Below are positions 51,139-61,405 of a stretch of DNA of 64,000 bases, piece by piece. Origin of the DNA: Tenebrio molitor. Its lineage: Eukaryota; Arthropoda; Insecta; Coleoptera; Tenebrionidae. A program made the translations under genes and the position numbers. The stretch spans positions 1,612,001-1,676,000 of the forward strand of contig NC_091056.1 in NCBI RefSeq assembly GCF_963966145.1, given 5' to 3'. How positions within the stretch are numbered: the stretch's first letter is position 1; every line of letters starts with the position of its first letter. The notes under the pieces were generated by a model. It was not told where the DNA came from. It saw only the letters and a list, made by a program, of their open reading frames with translations, and did no database searches.

Positions 51139-54100
51139 TAAAACATCCCAAGGCCGATGTAAACGCATCGATCATCGCGAAACGTACGGACACCCAGTGG
51201 AACGCTTGGTTAGACGAAGTCAAAGAGTTTTGCAAGCCTTCTCGGGCAAATTCCGCTTCCATTTTCGTCAGCAAAACCAATGACAATAGGCCATTTATCA
51301 GACTGCGTCTAAACAATAAGGAAACTGAAGGACTCGTGGATTCCGGTTCGAATTGCACTATAGTTGGTGGAAAAGGAGCCGATTTAATTCATTTTCGCGC
51401 AGGTGGAAAAACTTTCCCATCTCGGCTAAAAACCATCAGAACTGCCGACGGAAAACAACATCCGGTAACCAAAGCTATCGAACTAGAAGCAGTGTTAGAC
51501 TCGTCGAGACGGCGAATTCGTGTCTACCACGTGCCAGATCTTCAGCATAGCGTCATATTAGGGTGCGACTTTTGTAGATTATTCGGACTCAAGATAGATT
51601 TCGCGGGTCACAAAATTGAAGTTGCGTCGGATATCGTAAGAGTACCAGAATGTGACGCGGTGACGGAGTGTGGCGCGGATCGGCATGAGATCACCGAGAT
51701 CATCCGGAAAAATTTAGATTTGTTGAGCAACGACGGAAAGTTAGGGAGGACACACAAAATGACAGTCACAATCGACACGGGAGAAGCATTGCCGATCAAA
51801 CAACGTCCGTATTGGTGGTCTCCGTACATGCTTGCGGAAGTCAACAAAGAAATTGACCGCATGCTCGAGAACAATGTCATATCGCCTTCTGACAGTCCGT
51901 GGTCTTCTCCAATTTTGTTAGTAAAGAAATCTTCCGGTGAATACCGACTTTGCTTTGACGGTCGCAGGCTCAATGCCGTGACAAAACGTGACAGTTACCC
52001 ATTACCGCGTGTCGACAGGATTCTCAGTATGTTGCGAGGAGCAAAGTACATCAGTTCGATCGATCTCAAGAACGCTTTTTGGCAAATCCCGTTAGATTCA
52101 GAGTCTAGACCGAAGACAGCTTTTGCGATTCCCGGCAGAGGTCTTTTTCATTTTAACGTATTACCGTTCGGACTGACAAACGCAGCCCAGAGGCAGCAGT
52201 GTCTCATGGACAGAATTTTCGGACCTGAACTAGAACCTCACGTCTTTGTTTACCTGGACGATCTAATCATTATCGCCCCGACATTCGAGAAACACGTACA
52301 AGTTTTGAGGGAGGTGATACGACGTCTTCGAGACGCGAAACTCACCGTGAATGCGAAAAAGTGTCAACTTTTCCGCTCAAGTTTGAAATATTTGGGTTTC
52401 ATTGTCGATGAACATGGTCTAGGTACCGATCCAGACAAAGTAGCGGCCATGGTGAGCTATCCAGTCCCGAAGACTAGTACCGAAATCAAACGTTTCGTAG
52501 GCATGTGTTCTTGGTATAGGCGTTTCATCCCTCATTTTTCGACCCTCATGTCCCCGATAAACGCGTTACTTACCGGAAAGCGAAAGCGACAGAAAACGGA
52601 GTGGACTCCTGAAGCTCAGGAAGCTTTTCAGAAAATCAAGGATGCACTTGTTTCAGCACCCGTATTGTCAAGTCCTGATTTCTCGAAACCTTTCGTGATC
52701 CAAACTGACGCTTCAAACACCGGTCTAGGAGCAGTTTTAACGCAAGATTTAGACGGAGATGAGAGAGTGATCGCGTACGCCAGCCGTTCGCTAACAAAAG
52801 CCGAGCGAAATTATAGCGTTACGGAACGAGAATGTTTAGCCGTTTTGTTCGCGTTGGAAAAGTTCAGACCTTACGTTGAGGGCACCCATTTCACGATCGT
52901 GACGGACCATTATTCATTGCTCTGGTTAAACCGAATGAAGGACCCAGCAGGCAAGTTAGCGCGATGGAGTGTCAAGCTCAATCAATTTTCATTCGATTTG
53001 GTCCATCGTAAGGGCAAGCTCAATGTAGTACCGGACGCACTATCGAGACTACCTGCAGAAATTGCTGCGGTAGACATTGACAGCTTTCTCGGCGTGAACT
53101 TGAATGATTTGGACGAGTCGTACACGCGACTTCGCGACAACATAATCGCCAATCCTCAAAGAAATCCATCATGGAAAGTCGAGAACGGTTTCGTGTATCG
53201 ATTCGTACCGAACAAAATTGTACTACCCGGCAACGTCCCGGAGTGGAAGCTTTTAGTACCGCGAAATCAAAGAACAAAAATTTTAGAATCATGTCATGAT
53301 GCACCGACATCAGCTCATTTCGGGTACTACAAGACACTTTCAAGGTTATCCATCAATCACTTTTGGCCGAAAATGCGTCGTTCCGTCATTCGTTACGTTC
53401 GAAACTGCAAGGTTTGCAATGAGCAAAAAGCACCGAACACCGCTCGCGCAGGGCTTATGGGAAAAGAAAAAAAGGTTCAGTTTCCGTGGCAAATGATTTC
53501 CGTTGATTTGATTGGTCCATTACCGACGTCCACGAAAGGATATTCGTATCTCTTAGTGATCGTAGATTGGTTCACGAAGTACGTTGTACTATTTCCGTTA
53601 CGAAAAGCTACGAGCTCAAAAGTTACAGAATGTATCGAGAACGGAATTTTTCTTGTGTATGGTGTACCGCAATTCATTTTGGTCGACAACGGCAAGCAGT
53701 TTGTCGGAAACGAATTTGTAAAGACTTGCGAGAACTACAAAGTTCAAAAGATCTGGTTCACAGCCAAGTATCACCCTCAGAGCAACCCTGTGGAGCGATA
53801 CAACCGCACAGTTGGCACTGCCATACGAAGTTACGTCAAAGGCGCTCACAAAAAGTGGGATGCCGAGGTGGCAAAGATCGGGTACGCGATTCGCACAGCG
53901 GTCAACGAAGTAACCGGATTCAGTCCAGCATTTCTCAATTTTGGTAGGGTAGTACCCTGTACCGGTGAATTTTACGGCAAAGTAGCGGAAAATCCGGAAA
54001 CCTTGACGACAGCTGATCGCGAAGATCACGCGAAAAATTTAGAACACCTCAAGACCATCTTGCAGGATGTAACCCAGCACCTTCACAAAGCGCACGAACG

Positions 54101-54365
54101 CAACGAACGCTCGTACAATCTTCGGAAGCGCGACGCTGAATTTTTTGTAGGCGACAAAGTTTGGAAACGCAACAAAGTACTTTCCAGCGCTGCGAAAGAC
54201 TTTGCGCAAAAATTAGCGCCACGCTACGTGCTGTGCACGATAACGAGAAAACTATCGAAACTCGCGTACGCTCTCGAAGATGAGAACCGCGCAGATCTAG
54301 GTGTTTGGCACATGAAAGATTTGAAAGAATTCAGAGGATCTCTGGCAGAAGCCGAAGAACCGTAG
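51093..54365 (+). CDS. pol: Gypsy Pol: protease, RT, RNase H, integrase
   Basis: Translated by -1 frameshift from gag. The frame has no stop from 51084 to 54365. Numbering below starts at the protease codon at 51336 (GTG, not a start codon). Protease: DSGSNCTIVG at 2-11. Reverse transcriptase: LCFDGRRLNAVTKRD, SSIDLKNAFWQIPL, LPFGLTNAAQ and the catalytic YLDD at 306-309. RNase H: FVIQTDASNTGLGAVLTQ and a closing HRKGKLNVVPDALSRLP. Integrase: an H-H-C-C zinc region (SAHFGYYKTL...CKVCNEQK), then Asp 724, Asp 784 and Glu 820 with a D-X35-E spacing. A GPY/F-like tail (APRYVLCTITRKLSKLAYAL) follows and there is no chromodomain. All catalytic residues are present, so the protein looks functional. 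Confidence 0.93.
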   Translation, partial: KRAVGTRQTCGRATFLKHPKADVNASIIAKRTDTQWNAWLDEVKEFCKPSRANSASIFVSKTNDNRPFIRLRLNNKETEGLVDSGSNCTIVGGKGADLIHFRAGGKTFPSRLKTIRTADGKQHPVTKAIELEAVLDSSRRRIRVYHVPDLQHSVILGCDFCRLFGLKIDFAGHKIEVASDIVRVPECDAVTECGADRHEITEIIRKNLDLLSNDGKLGRTHKMTVTIDTGEALPIKQRPYWWSPYMLAEVNKEIDRMLENNVISPSDSPWSSPILLVKKSSGEYRLCFDGRRLNAVTKRDSYPLPRVDRILSMLRGAKYISSIDLKNAFWQIPLDSESRPKTAFAIPGRGLFHFNVLPFGLTNAAQRQQCLMDRIFGPELEPHVFVYLDDLIIIAPTFEKHVQVLREVIRRLRDAKLTVNAKKCQLFRSSLKYLGFIVDEHGLGTDPDKVAAMVSYPVPKTSTEIKRFVGMCSWYRRFIPHFSTLMSPINALLTGKRKRQKTEWTPEAQEAFQKIKDALVSAPVLSSPDFSKPFVIQTDASNTGLGAVLTQDLDGDERVIAYASRSLTKAERNYSVTERECLAVLFALEKFRPYVEGTHFTIVTDHYSLLWLNRMKDPAGKLARWSVKLNQFSFDLVHRKGKLNVVPDALSRLPAEIAAVDIDSFLGVNLNDLDESYTRLRDNIIANPQRNPSWKVENGFVYRFVPNKIVLPGNVPEWKLLVPRNQRTKILESCHDAPTSAHFGYYKTLSRLSINHFWPKMRRSVIRYVRNCKVCNEQKAPNTARAGLMGKEKKVQFPWQMISVDLIGPLPTSTKGYSYLLVIVDWFTKYVVLFPLRKATSSKVTECIENGIFLVYGVPQFILVDNGKQFVGNEFVKTCENYKVQKIWFTAKYHPQSNPVERYNRTVGTAIRSYVKGAHKKWDAEVAKIGYAIRTAVNEVTGFSPAFLNFGRVVPCTGEFYGKVAENPETLTTADREDHAKNLEHLKTILQDVTQHLHKAHERNERSYNLRKRDAEFFVGDKVWKRNKVLSSAAKDFAQKLAPRYVLCTITRKLSKLAYALEDENRADLGVWHMKDLKEFRGSLAEAEEP

Positions 54366-54732
54366 CGAGCTTTGCATTTCACTTTTTCGTACCGTTCAAT
54401 TTTTCGATTAATTCTTTTGTCCTCCTTTGGAATGTTGACGACAGTAAAATTTTACCGTGGAGTTTGTTCAGGAAAAGTTTATTTAAGAACCCCAAATTAT
54501 GACATTTAACCGGACTTGACTTACATCATACCGCAGTACTCAAGTACTAATTGACATTGAGATTCAGTTTTCAATCGTTTGATACGCGCAGATATCGACA
54601 AGCCATTTTCGTGGCGAAACCAAAACTTTTCCAGTGATCAAATTTTGACGTTTTTTTTTTTTGTGAAGACTTCATCTTCGTTTTTTTGTAAAAAGTAAAA
54701 GGCAACTGAGTTACCTTTTCCTTTTTCTTTTT

Positions 54733-54746
54733 GAGGAGGGGGGTAG
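54733..54746 (+). promoter_or_regulatory. Polypurine tract of the Gypsy element
   Basis: GAGGAGGGGGGTAG sits directly before the right LTR, the position of the plus-strand primer in retroelements. Confidence 0.8.
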
Positions 54747-56885
54747 TGTAGCGTTACGAAACGCCACAATGGCGATTGGCCGGAGTAGGAGGCCACGAGG
54801 TCCTACTTATGCTCGCGGGGCTAATAGATCGCAGTTCGAAGACCCGGAACTAGCAGTTAACGCACGGCATTTGGCAAAGCGACGCGCCCACCCTGCCTTC
54901 AAGTTTTTTACGTCGCTCATTCCGGAAGCGGAAAGTTTCAATTTAGAGTCATTTGTGCCAGCCACCACGGGGGGGCTGGAAGAACACATGTTACCCCCGC
55001 AAATGTCAGGCTGAGGTGGCCTCACGCCTCTAGGTTGGCGAGCTGCAACCTATCTTTCAGAACCCCACTTTCACTTTCTCTTTCTCTTCACTTTCTCTTC
55101 TTCTCTTCTCAGCGATAGGTGACCGTACGGCAATGTTGGGTCCCTTTTCCTCTTTAGTAACTTGCCGGAAAGTCATCTCCTTCTTTTCAACCCCATCTTT
55201 CTTCCTGTCCTTTTTTTTGACCTGCGAGTTACGGCAATTAACATCAGGATAGACGTGCACGACTTACCGACACAATACCGTCCAAAATCTGAATTCTCCC
55301 GCTCGGTATAATTTCGAGGTAAACAAACCGACGCCATGACGGTCCACCTGTCATGACACGCGCACGTGTAGTACCACCGGAAATGCACATTTTTGATTGC
55401 GCAGTACCACGCAAGCGCAGCCCGCCTTATAGCACAACTGAATAAGGTCGAGAATCGCGCGCGTGACGATTTTCGCGATTTATGGGACTGCGGTACCGAG
55501 ATTAAAAAAGCGGAAGTCGGACACTTCGTCGAGAGCCGTCGAAGCGACGCCAGCGAAGCGCCTTTTAGAGTTCGTGGTCGAGTGACCCCTCGCACTATAG
55601 AGGTAATTATCGTTCAATTTTGAATTCATTTCACTAAGACCATGTATTAGGGGTGGTTCGATCCAGTTTAGAGTCAATCCCGTTTGGATGAATTGATCCA
55701 GTACCGTATCGCAACTTTAGAGTACCGAAAATTTTTGAGTAAAGGAGTGCCGGAAGGACTTCGATTTAGCGCCAAGAACCCCCTTTTTCGCTGAAAGGTA
55801 ATTACCGAATCTTCCGATTTTCACAACACTAACGACAATTCGTTAGGGGTCGTTCGCAGGGCGATTCGTAGCCAGATCGTTCGCAGGGCGATTCGTAGCC
55901 AGATCGTTCGCAGGGCGATTCGTAGCCAGATCGTTCGCAGGGCGATTCGTAGCCAGATCGTTCGCAGAGGCGACCATTTTGGAGAACATCGTTCGCAGAG
56001 GCGATCGTTTATTTTGAGCACCGTATCGCCAAGGTCACACCGCAAGTCAAAAGGACGCTATTCGAGGAGACAACAGACCCGTCATAAAGCTAAGTCGCCA
56101 TATTTTTTTACCGCGGCATTGCAAAATTTAGGAACGCCTCGAATTTCTCGCTTCTCGCTTTCATAATTTTTGTATGTTCACTAAATTTTTTTGAAACTTT
56201 GCAAATGTTTAGAATTTTTTTGCAAGAACCTTTTCATTCAATCTCCAGTGTCAACTTAAAGAAATTTCAGTCAAATTTAACGTTTCGGAACTTCACCGAT
56301 TTAAACTTTCCTATCAGGATCAATTTTAATTTTTTGTCAAGGTGACACCCCAATCTTGACCTTGGGTTTCATTAAGTTTACATTTAATAATTAGCTCGAT
56401 CAGAAGGAAGTCTAAGTTCGGGAGGTTCCTCATCAGGAATCAAAACATCTTTTATTTCGTCGAAGAATATCATGTTTAGTTTAAGATTCGGTCACATGTG
56501 AAAGAAAAGCTTTTCTGGTTACGACCAAAGTAGATATTAAGGCCACCAAAAAGTACTGGTTCCGCATCTTTCAATTTTCATCTAGTAGTTACAAGCGAAC
56601 CATTATCGCATTCGTGTGAACCAGTACCGAACCACCAAATACTGTTCTGTGGATAATTTTGCAGTAACCGAATAAACCAAAATTTGTTTAACGATCAGAA
56701 AGCGTTTGCTTTTACTTACCTTCGACGAGTAAGATCTGAGCACTTGTCCCGGCAGCTGGACAAGCAACAACCAGCTCAAGACAATAGCTGCCTGGCGCCC
56801 ATTTTTTAAAAATCCGAACCCACGCCCTCTGCCCCGAAAAACCCCCTGGGAGCCCGGAGCTGTCACTGGCCAACTTTTGGTCACA
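54747..56885 (+). repeat. Right LTR of the Gypsy element
   Basis: Same length and, where compared, same sequence as the left LTR. It includes the minisatellite (55848-55955), the 81-codon reading (54769-55014) and AATAAA at 56671-56676. Confidence 0.92.
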
Positions 56886-57111
56886 ATAGAAAACAATATT
56901 TATGTCGTTATGCACAGCCAAGAACTGAAGACAGAAGAACTGAAGAGTAAGTTTTTGCAAAAGAAATTTTAACGTCCCCTCCGACAAATTCAATTTCTGG
57001 AAGTGAGTCGTTTTCTGGGTATTTGCAATAATCCTCTAATCTCTCACTCGGTGCGGAAAAGAGGTATCCAAAAACACGGCCAGGTAGTCTAGTGCGGAAA
57101 AAACTAATTAA

Positions 57112-57315
57112 TTATTTATTAATGTTATATCTATGCGAAATGGATTTTACGTAATCATATTCTGATATTTGACAATTATCATACACAAATATTTTCTGAA
57201 ATACAAATTTCTCTGCTTCTTTTACTTTTTTGGACACCCAACGATTGGAGAACTCCAAGATGCCATAATACTCGTCGTCGTCGTCTATTATAATTTTCAC
57301 TTGGAAAGATTTCAT
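57112..57315 (-). CDS. Short reading frame after a putative primer site
   Basis: Minus-strand ATG at 57315 opens MKSFQVKIIIDDDDEYYGIL, an acidic then basic 67-residue product with no motif I recognise. It starts about 25 nt after TGGCGCCCCACG (57341-57352), which looks like a retroelement primer-binding site. It may be the start of a gag gene that is cut off by the Gypsy insertion to its left. Confidence 0.25.
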   Translation of the reverse strand: MKSFQVKIIIDDDDEYYGILEFSNRWVSKKVKEAEKFVFQKIFVYDNCQISEYDYVKSISHRYNINK

Positions 57316-57340
57316 TGTGCTGGTTTCTTTTATTTATTTA

Positions 57341-58255
57341 CGTGGGGCGCCAAAAATTGCCGCGATAATTCCTCACTTTGTTTTGTTTGGATCGGCTGTT
57401 GCCAATTGTCGCCGGTAGCTCATTCTTGGGGCGAGGTAAGATAACAAATCAACTTGACCCAAAATGACAAAATAAAATGGGCGCCAGGATCCTCCGGCAC
57501 TGCTGATTCGGGAATATCCGGATCCAAGGATACTCCGGAGCCGATACCCGGAATAAAACACACGTGTTGACCAATTTAATTAAAGTAAATTCCGTAATAC
57601 GAAAAGTCGAAAAAGTCCGTGACTCCCAGGGCACAAGAGACTTTGTACCAATCCCGAAAATCGATGCGATACTCAAGAAAACGCTAATACGAAGTTCACC
57701 CAGTCACGGTTCTTTCACGAAAAAGAAGAGCGGCATCGAAACAAGAATTTATCACCTACCCCAAAAAAGTCTACCTGGTCTTGGTGAAGGAAAATAGGCC
57801 TTAACGGCAAAGCAAGGAAAATCGGGAGCTGACAGGTGCGTACGTTCTAGAATTGTCGACGCGCGAAAGCGGAACCGAGATAGGTTAGGAAAATCAAAAC
57901 AAAAGGACCAAAGTACCTACGCTGTCGATCATCGATGAGAACCGTCGATCGAGACCGTCTCCATGTTTTTTGGGCGGGAGACGAAGAGAGCCGTCAAGGG
58001 ATGAAGTAGGTCGGACTGAGCGATCCGCGAGGGAAGGGAAAAAATGTCTAGGGTCGAGAATACGAAGGGAATTTATCGAGTTGGGGTCCAAAGAGAAAAG
58101 AGAAAGGGAGAGTTAACGGTACGTTCTGACGATTTACCCAATTCAGATGAACTCTAGGCCGTGAAGAGAGAAGAAGAGAGGAAAGATCAAAATTTTCTGG
58201 CACGGGGGCCAAGGTTCGCGGTCTAACAAATCCGACGGTATGTAGCTAACCGTTG
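57341..58255 (-). mobile_element. Degenerate LTR-like sequence with primer-site motif
   Basis: On the minus strand this region ends in TGGCGCCCCACG, a primer-binding-site form. Its upstream portion (58010-58255) is related to a second stretch at 59550-59760: both contain GAGAGAAG, TTTTCTGGCA, CGGTATGTAGCT and GATAAATTC/GAATTTATC phrases in the same order. The two look like diverged LTRs or LTR pieces of one family. No coding domain supports the call. Confidence 0.4.
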
Positions 58256-58854
58256 GATAGTCCTTACGATGTCGCCGACTTCAACGCAACATTCAACGTA
58301 TTGCTAAAACGTTTTATGGACGTTGATGCTACACGTTCTTTTTTGGTGATTTTGTTACGTTGAAAATACTTACCTTCTTTCAATGACGTAAAAACTGCAA
58401 TTTTAAACGTTGATATGAAACGTATTAACCAACGTCCTGCACCGTAAAAATCACGTCATTTTTTTTATTACATTTGATAGTTGAAAAAACGTTATTTTTG
58501 ATATGTGAATTACTTAATTTTACACGTGCAAAAGCAACCCTCTACTACACTTGTTTTTCGACCAATATACCTACTTATTTAAGAGAAGATATTTACGTCA
58601 GTGTGCTAATAAGGCTTGGTTTTGTGTTGCTGGCAGTCACCATGTTTGACTTGTTTTTGATATTTTTTGCGATCTTTACATTTAAGAACTTTATGGGAAA
58701 AATATACCAAATCGAAAACATAAAAAAGAAATTTATTATTTTAAAAACATACAAAAATAACATTATATGCAAGTGATTAAATTTTAAATGTGTAGGTTTA
58801 AAAATAATTCCCTAATACAGTGAATGAAATGGAAAGTAAAGTAATAGTAATTTA
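58256..58854. other. Intergenic, unsupported reading frame
   Basis: Holds a 100-codon AT-rich reading (58474-58776) with hydrophobic stretches (VLLAVTMFDLFLIFFAIFTF). Composition alone can produce this and no family is recognisable. A weak TIR element with ACGTTGA-type motifs may be present near 58300-58440. Confidence 0.25.
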
Positions 58855-58970
58855 TTATAGAGTTTTACACGACACCATTTTGTCGCACGCGTTTTTTAGA
58901 GCACGAGGAGCGCAGCGACGAGTGCTATAAACAAACAAGTGCGACAAAATGGCTTATAAAACGAGTACAA
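58855..58970. repeat. Foldback hairpin with GC-rich loop
   Basis: CCATTTTGTCGCAC (58875-58888) pairs with GTGCGACAAAATGG (58939-58952). The loop includes GCACGAGGAGCGCAGCGACG, itself partly palindromic. Outside, weaker pairing continues (GTTTTACACGA against TTATAAAACGAG). Confidence 0.7.
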
Positions 58971-59549
58971 TACAATATTTTTTCTATTTTGCCCCTTAAA
59001 TTTAAAAAAAGTTCAAAACATAAAGCTAGGAAAATTATACTTGGCAAAAATAAGGGTTGGCAACGTTGGTAAATAGACGAACAATTGTAAGTTTTGAATT
59101 TAAAGTCGTGTCGTGAAGTGCAGTGATCACGTAGCAACAACTCACTATGAGTCACTGCCAACATTAAAAATTTAAGTAAATGTTCCTGAAACGCGTATCG
59201 AAAAGACCTCCTTTTCGAAACCCGTTTGAGTGTTATACTGACTCTGTTATAGGTGCCAAATAGAAAAAATGGAATATTGTTTATGTCCCCTTTCAAAAAT
59301 AAAAGGGATGATGTATGTACAATTACAAAATATGGATACAATACAATGTAGATACAAACGTAAATGTAATTGAAGTCCGATCCGGTATTGTAATAAAAAT
59401 AAATTAAATGAAACTAAATACTCACTTCCCGGGTCAGTCGCCGACGGAGACTTGTTCAAGTTCTCGGTGCGACCGCAAAGAAAGAAAAATGGTACTCAAC
59501 CAACGACACAAACGCAATAATTATTCACATTTACCGGGATCGATTTACA
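58971..59549. other. Intergenic, nothing recognised
   Basis: The minus-strand 138-codon reading at 58925-59341 has no motif and overlaps the hairpin. I see no supported gene. Confidence 0.3.
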
Positions 59550-59760
59550 AACTAAAATGACTAGACTGAGTAGTCGACATAGAAAAAGAATCCAGGGTCG
59601 GGAAGGCGAAGCGAATTTATCAGATTGTTGTCTCAGACGAACCAAACTCCGATAAACTTTAGGTCGTGAAGAGAGAAGGAGATAGGAGAGAACGAAATTT
59701 TTCTGGCATGGGGTCAAGGTCCGCGGCCTGACAAACCCGACGGTATGTAGCTGCCGTCCC
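59550..59760 (-). repeat. Second copy of the 58.0-58.25 kb LTR-like sequence
   Basis: Shares phrases in order with 58010-58255 (GGGTCGGGAAGGCGAAGCGA/GGGTCGAGAATACGAAGGGA, GGTCGTGAAGAGAGAAG, CCGACGGTATGTAGCT). It is clearly related but diverged. Confidence 0.5.
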
Positions 59761-60178
59761 GCTGAAATTTTGAGGAAAAAGGCACAGTTCCAGCTGCCTC
59801 GTCAGCTGGGGCCAAACATGAAGGATAAAGAGAAACTCCCAAAAGACTCAAAGGGAAGGCAAGGTGAGCGAGCGTTCGCCGTGTTGGTTATTTTCGAGGT
59901 GTTCGAGTAACGATGGTACATCCCCAAGCATTAGTGGAACCCATAAGCCTTCCACTCCGGCCAAATCCGCAAAAATCAAAAAACAAACGGAACGGGATCG
60001 TCGAACCGTGACAACGTACATTAAAAAATTATTGTTTTTTTTTTTTATTTAAGTTTAATTCTGGTGGGCCCATGTTTCAGCCACTCCTTGACAGCATTTG
60101 CCACTATCAAATCGCTTTTCTGGTTAGTTGGGAAATTATGCTTTGCAGCTTCTAAAAATATATATACATACATACAAA
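59761..60178. other. Possible 5' exon-like stretch, unsupported
   Basis: A plus-strand reading at 59864-60052 is Ser/Thr/Lys-rich (SISGTHKPSTPAKSAKIKKQ) and runs into a T-homopolymer. It might be a host exon fragment. I have no motif to support it. Confidence 0.2.
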
Positions 60179-60627
60179 CAGCGTGTAACAGAAATAAGTG
60201 CATTAATTTTAACTGGTAATAGAACTCATCAAAAGGAACAACTTTTCTCTGCCATTTTGGCGAAAAACGTTGCGTAATGGCTTAAAAAAGTAGGAAATAT
60301 TTTCCTAAAACCGTACATATCTCCAAAACTAAGCTATCTAAAAACGTGAAACAACCAGATTTTTTGCTATACGGGTAGATTTGCTTGAATTTCAATTTCG
60401 ACGTCAAAACACGTTTTCTGGATGAAAATGGACTTTTTTTTCATATTAGCTCTGATCTCAATTAACCATTGCAGTGTTTAATGGCGTAGGGCTATTTTAG
60501 TGAAAAATCTCCAATTTTTTTTGGAATTAAACATCGTTTTTCGGCAAAATGGTAGATAGAAAAGTTGTTCCCTTTGACGAGTTCTATTACCAGTTAAAAT
60601 TAATGCACCTATTTCTGTTACACCCTG
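60179..60627. repeat. MITE with 66-bp TIRs
   Basis: The left arm starts GTGTAACAGAAATAAGTGCA (60182), and the mirrored right arm ends TGCACCTATTTCTGTTACAC, then CCTG followed by TA (60628-60629). The arms match over about 65 bp. Same TA+CAGGGTG-type end as elsewhere in the window. Confidence 0.8.
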
Positions 60628-61108
60628 TATATATAAAACAATAAAGTACGAAACTTTTTCATCTCACCATAAACCATGGACATAGTAAACGTTTTTTCGA
60701 AACTTAACTTGTCTCTGCCTTTCCAGTTGAATTTGCAGCCTACCTCGTCCGAGACAAGATAGTTCAGGATCCTTCGAGTTCGGATTCTAAACCCGACCCT
60801 CCAACAGCGGCCAATCTTGTTATCTTTAAATGAACATGTATATAAAATGTGTACTTCAAAAACAGGAGCAGTAATTTCCTGCTTAAATAAAAATAATACA
60901 CTTTAGCAGGTATTGAGATGACGGGTCGCATTCCTTTGCTGCGGTGTCGACGAATCTCTGCAATGACTCCAACTCGGTGATCACTGATCACCCGGAAGTA
61001 GAGAATCTACAACGTTGCCATTTCTCGAATTGCTCACTAATTCGTTGAGAATAATGGTGTGTTGCTCAATATGCTGCGTTAACTTTGTCATGGCTTGCAT
61101 GATGGAGA

Positions 61109-61348
61109 TTTAGCGGTTTGGGTACTTGGTGAACCAATGACTTCCAACAACAACAAACGTTTTATTCAATAACAATTCTGAACTTTCAAAAAGTAAAAAT
61201 AGCTTAAAGTTAGGATGTGGGTGCAGCGATGTTGGCCCAGTCGAGTCTTCGGGGTAAGAGAGCGAGATCCCGTCATTTTCCACCCTCGTACCGTCGGCTC
61301 TCCTTGCGTTCCACTTGGTGCTTGTTTCGTAGCGTTTGCAGCGCCACA
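61109..61348 (-). repeat. 3' LTR of the CsRn1-like element
   Basis: On the minus strand it starts TGTGGCGCTGCAAACG and ends CCCAAACCGCTAAA. It lacks the roughly 20-nt segment present in the 5' LTR. A purine run, AAGGGGGGGGTCC (about 61349-61361), precedes it. Confidence 0.85.
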
Positions 61349-61405
61349 GGACCCCCCCTTCGAGTGAGAGAGTCGTGTGACTTCGAATGATGAGGAATTG
61401 TCTGG

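Larger units (their letters stand above)
47321..56885 (+). mobile_element. Complete Ty3/Gypsy LTR retrotransposon
   Basis: Two LTRs of 2139 bp (47321-49459 and 54747-56885), each TGTAGC...TCACA, enclose gag and pol. The target ATAG is duplicated (47317-47320 and 56886-56889). A primer-binding candidate follows the left LTR and a purine tract precedes the right LTR. Gag and Pol are both open. LTRs appear identical in every stretch I compared and have equal length, so the insertion is recent. There is no envelope gene. Confidence 0.93.

Noticed and set aside
51336..51338. Independent pol start codon
   Set aside because: The codon is GTG in the middle of the protease motif; the frame is open upstream into gag, so frameshifting explains pol expression better.
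58474..58776. 100-codon membrane-like protein
   Set aside because: Hydrophobic residues follow from the AT-rich composition; no motif, context or splice signal supports it.
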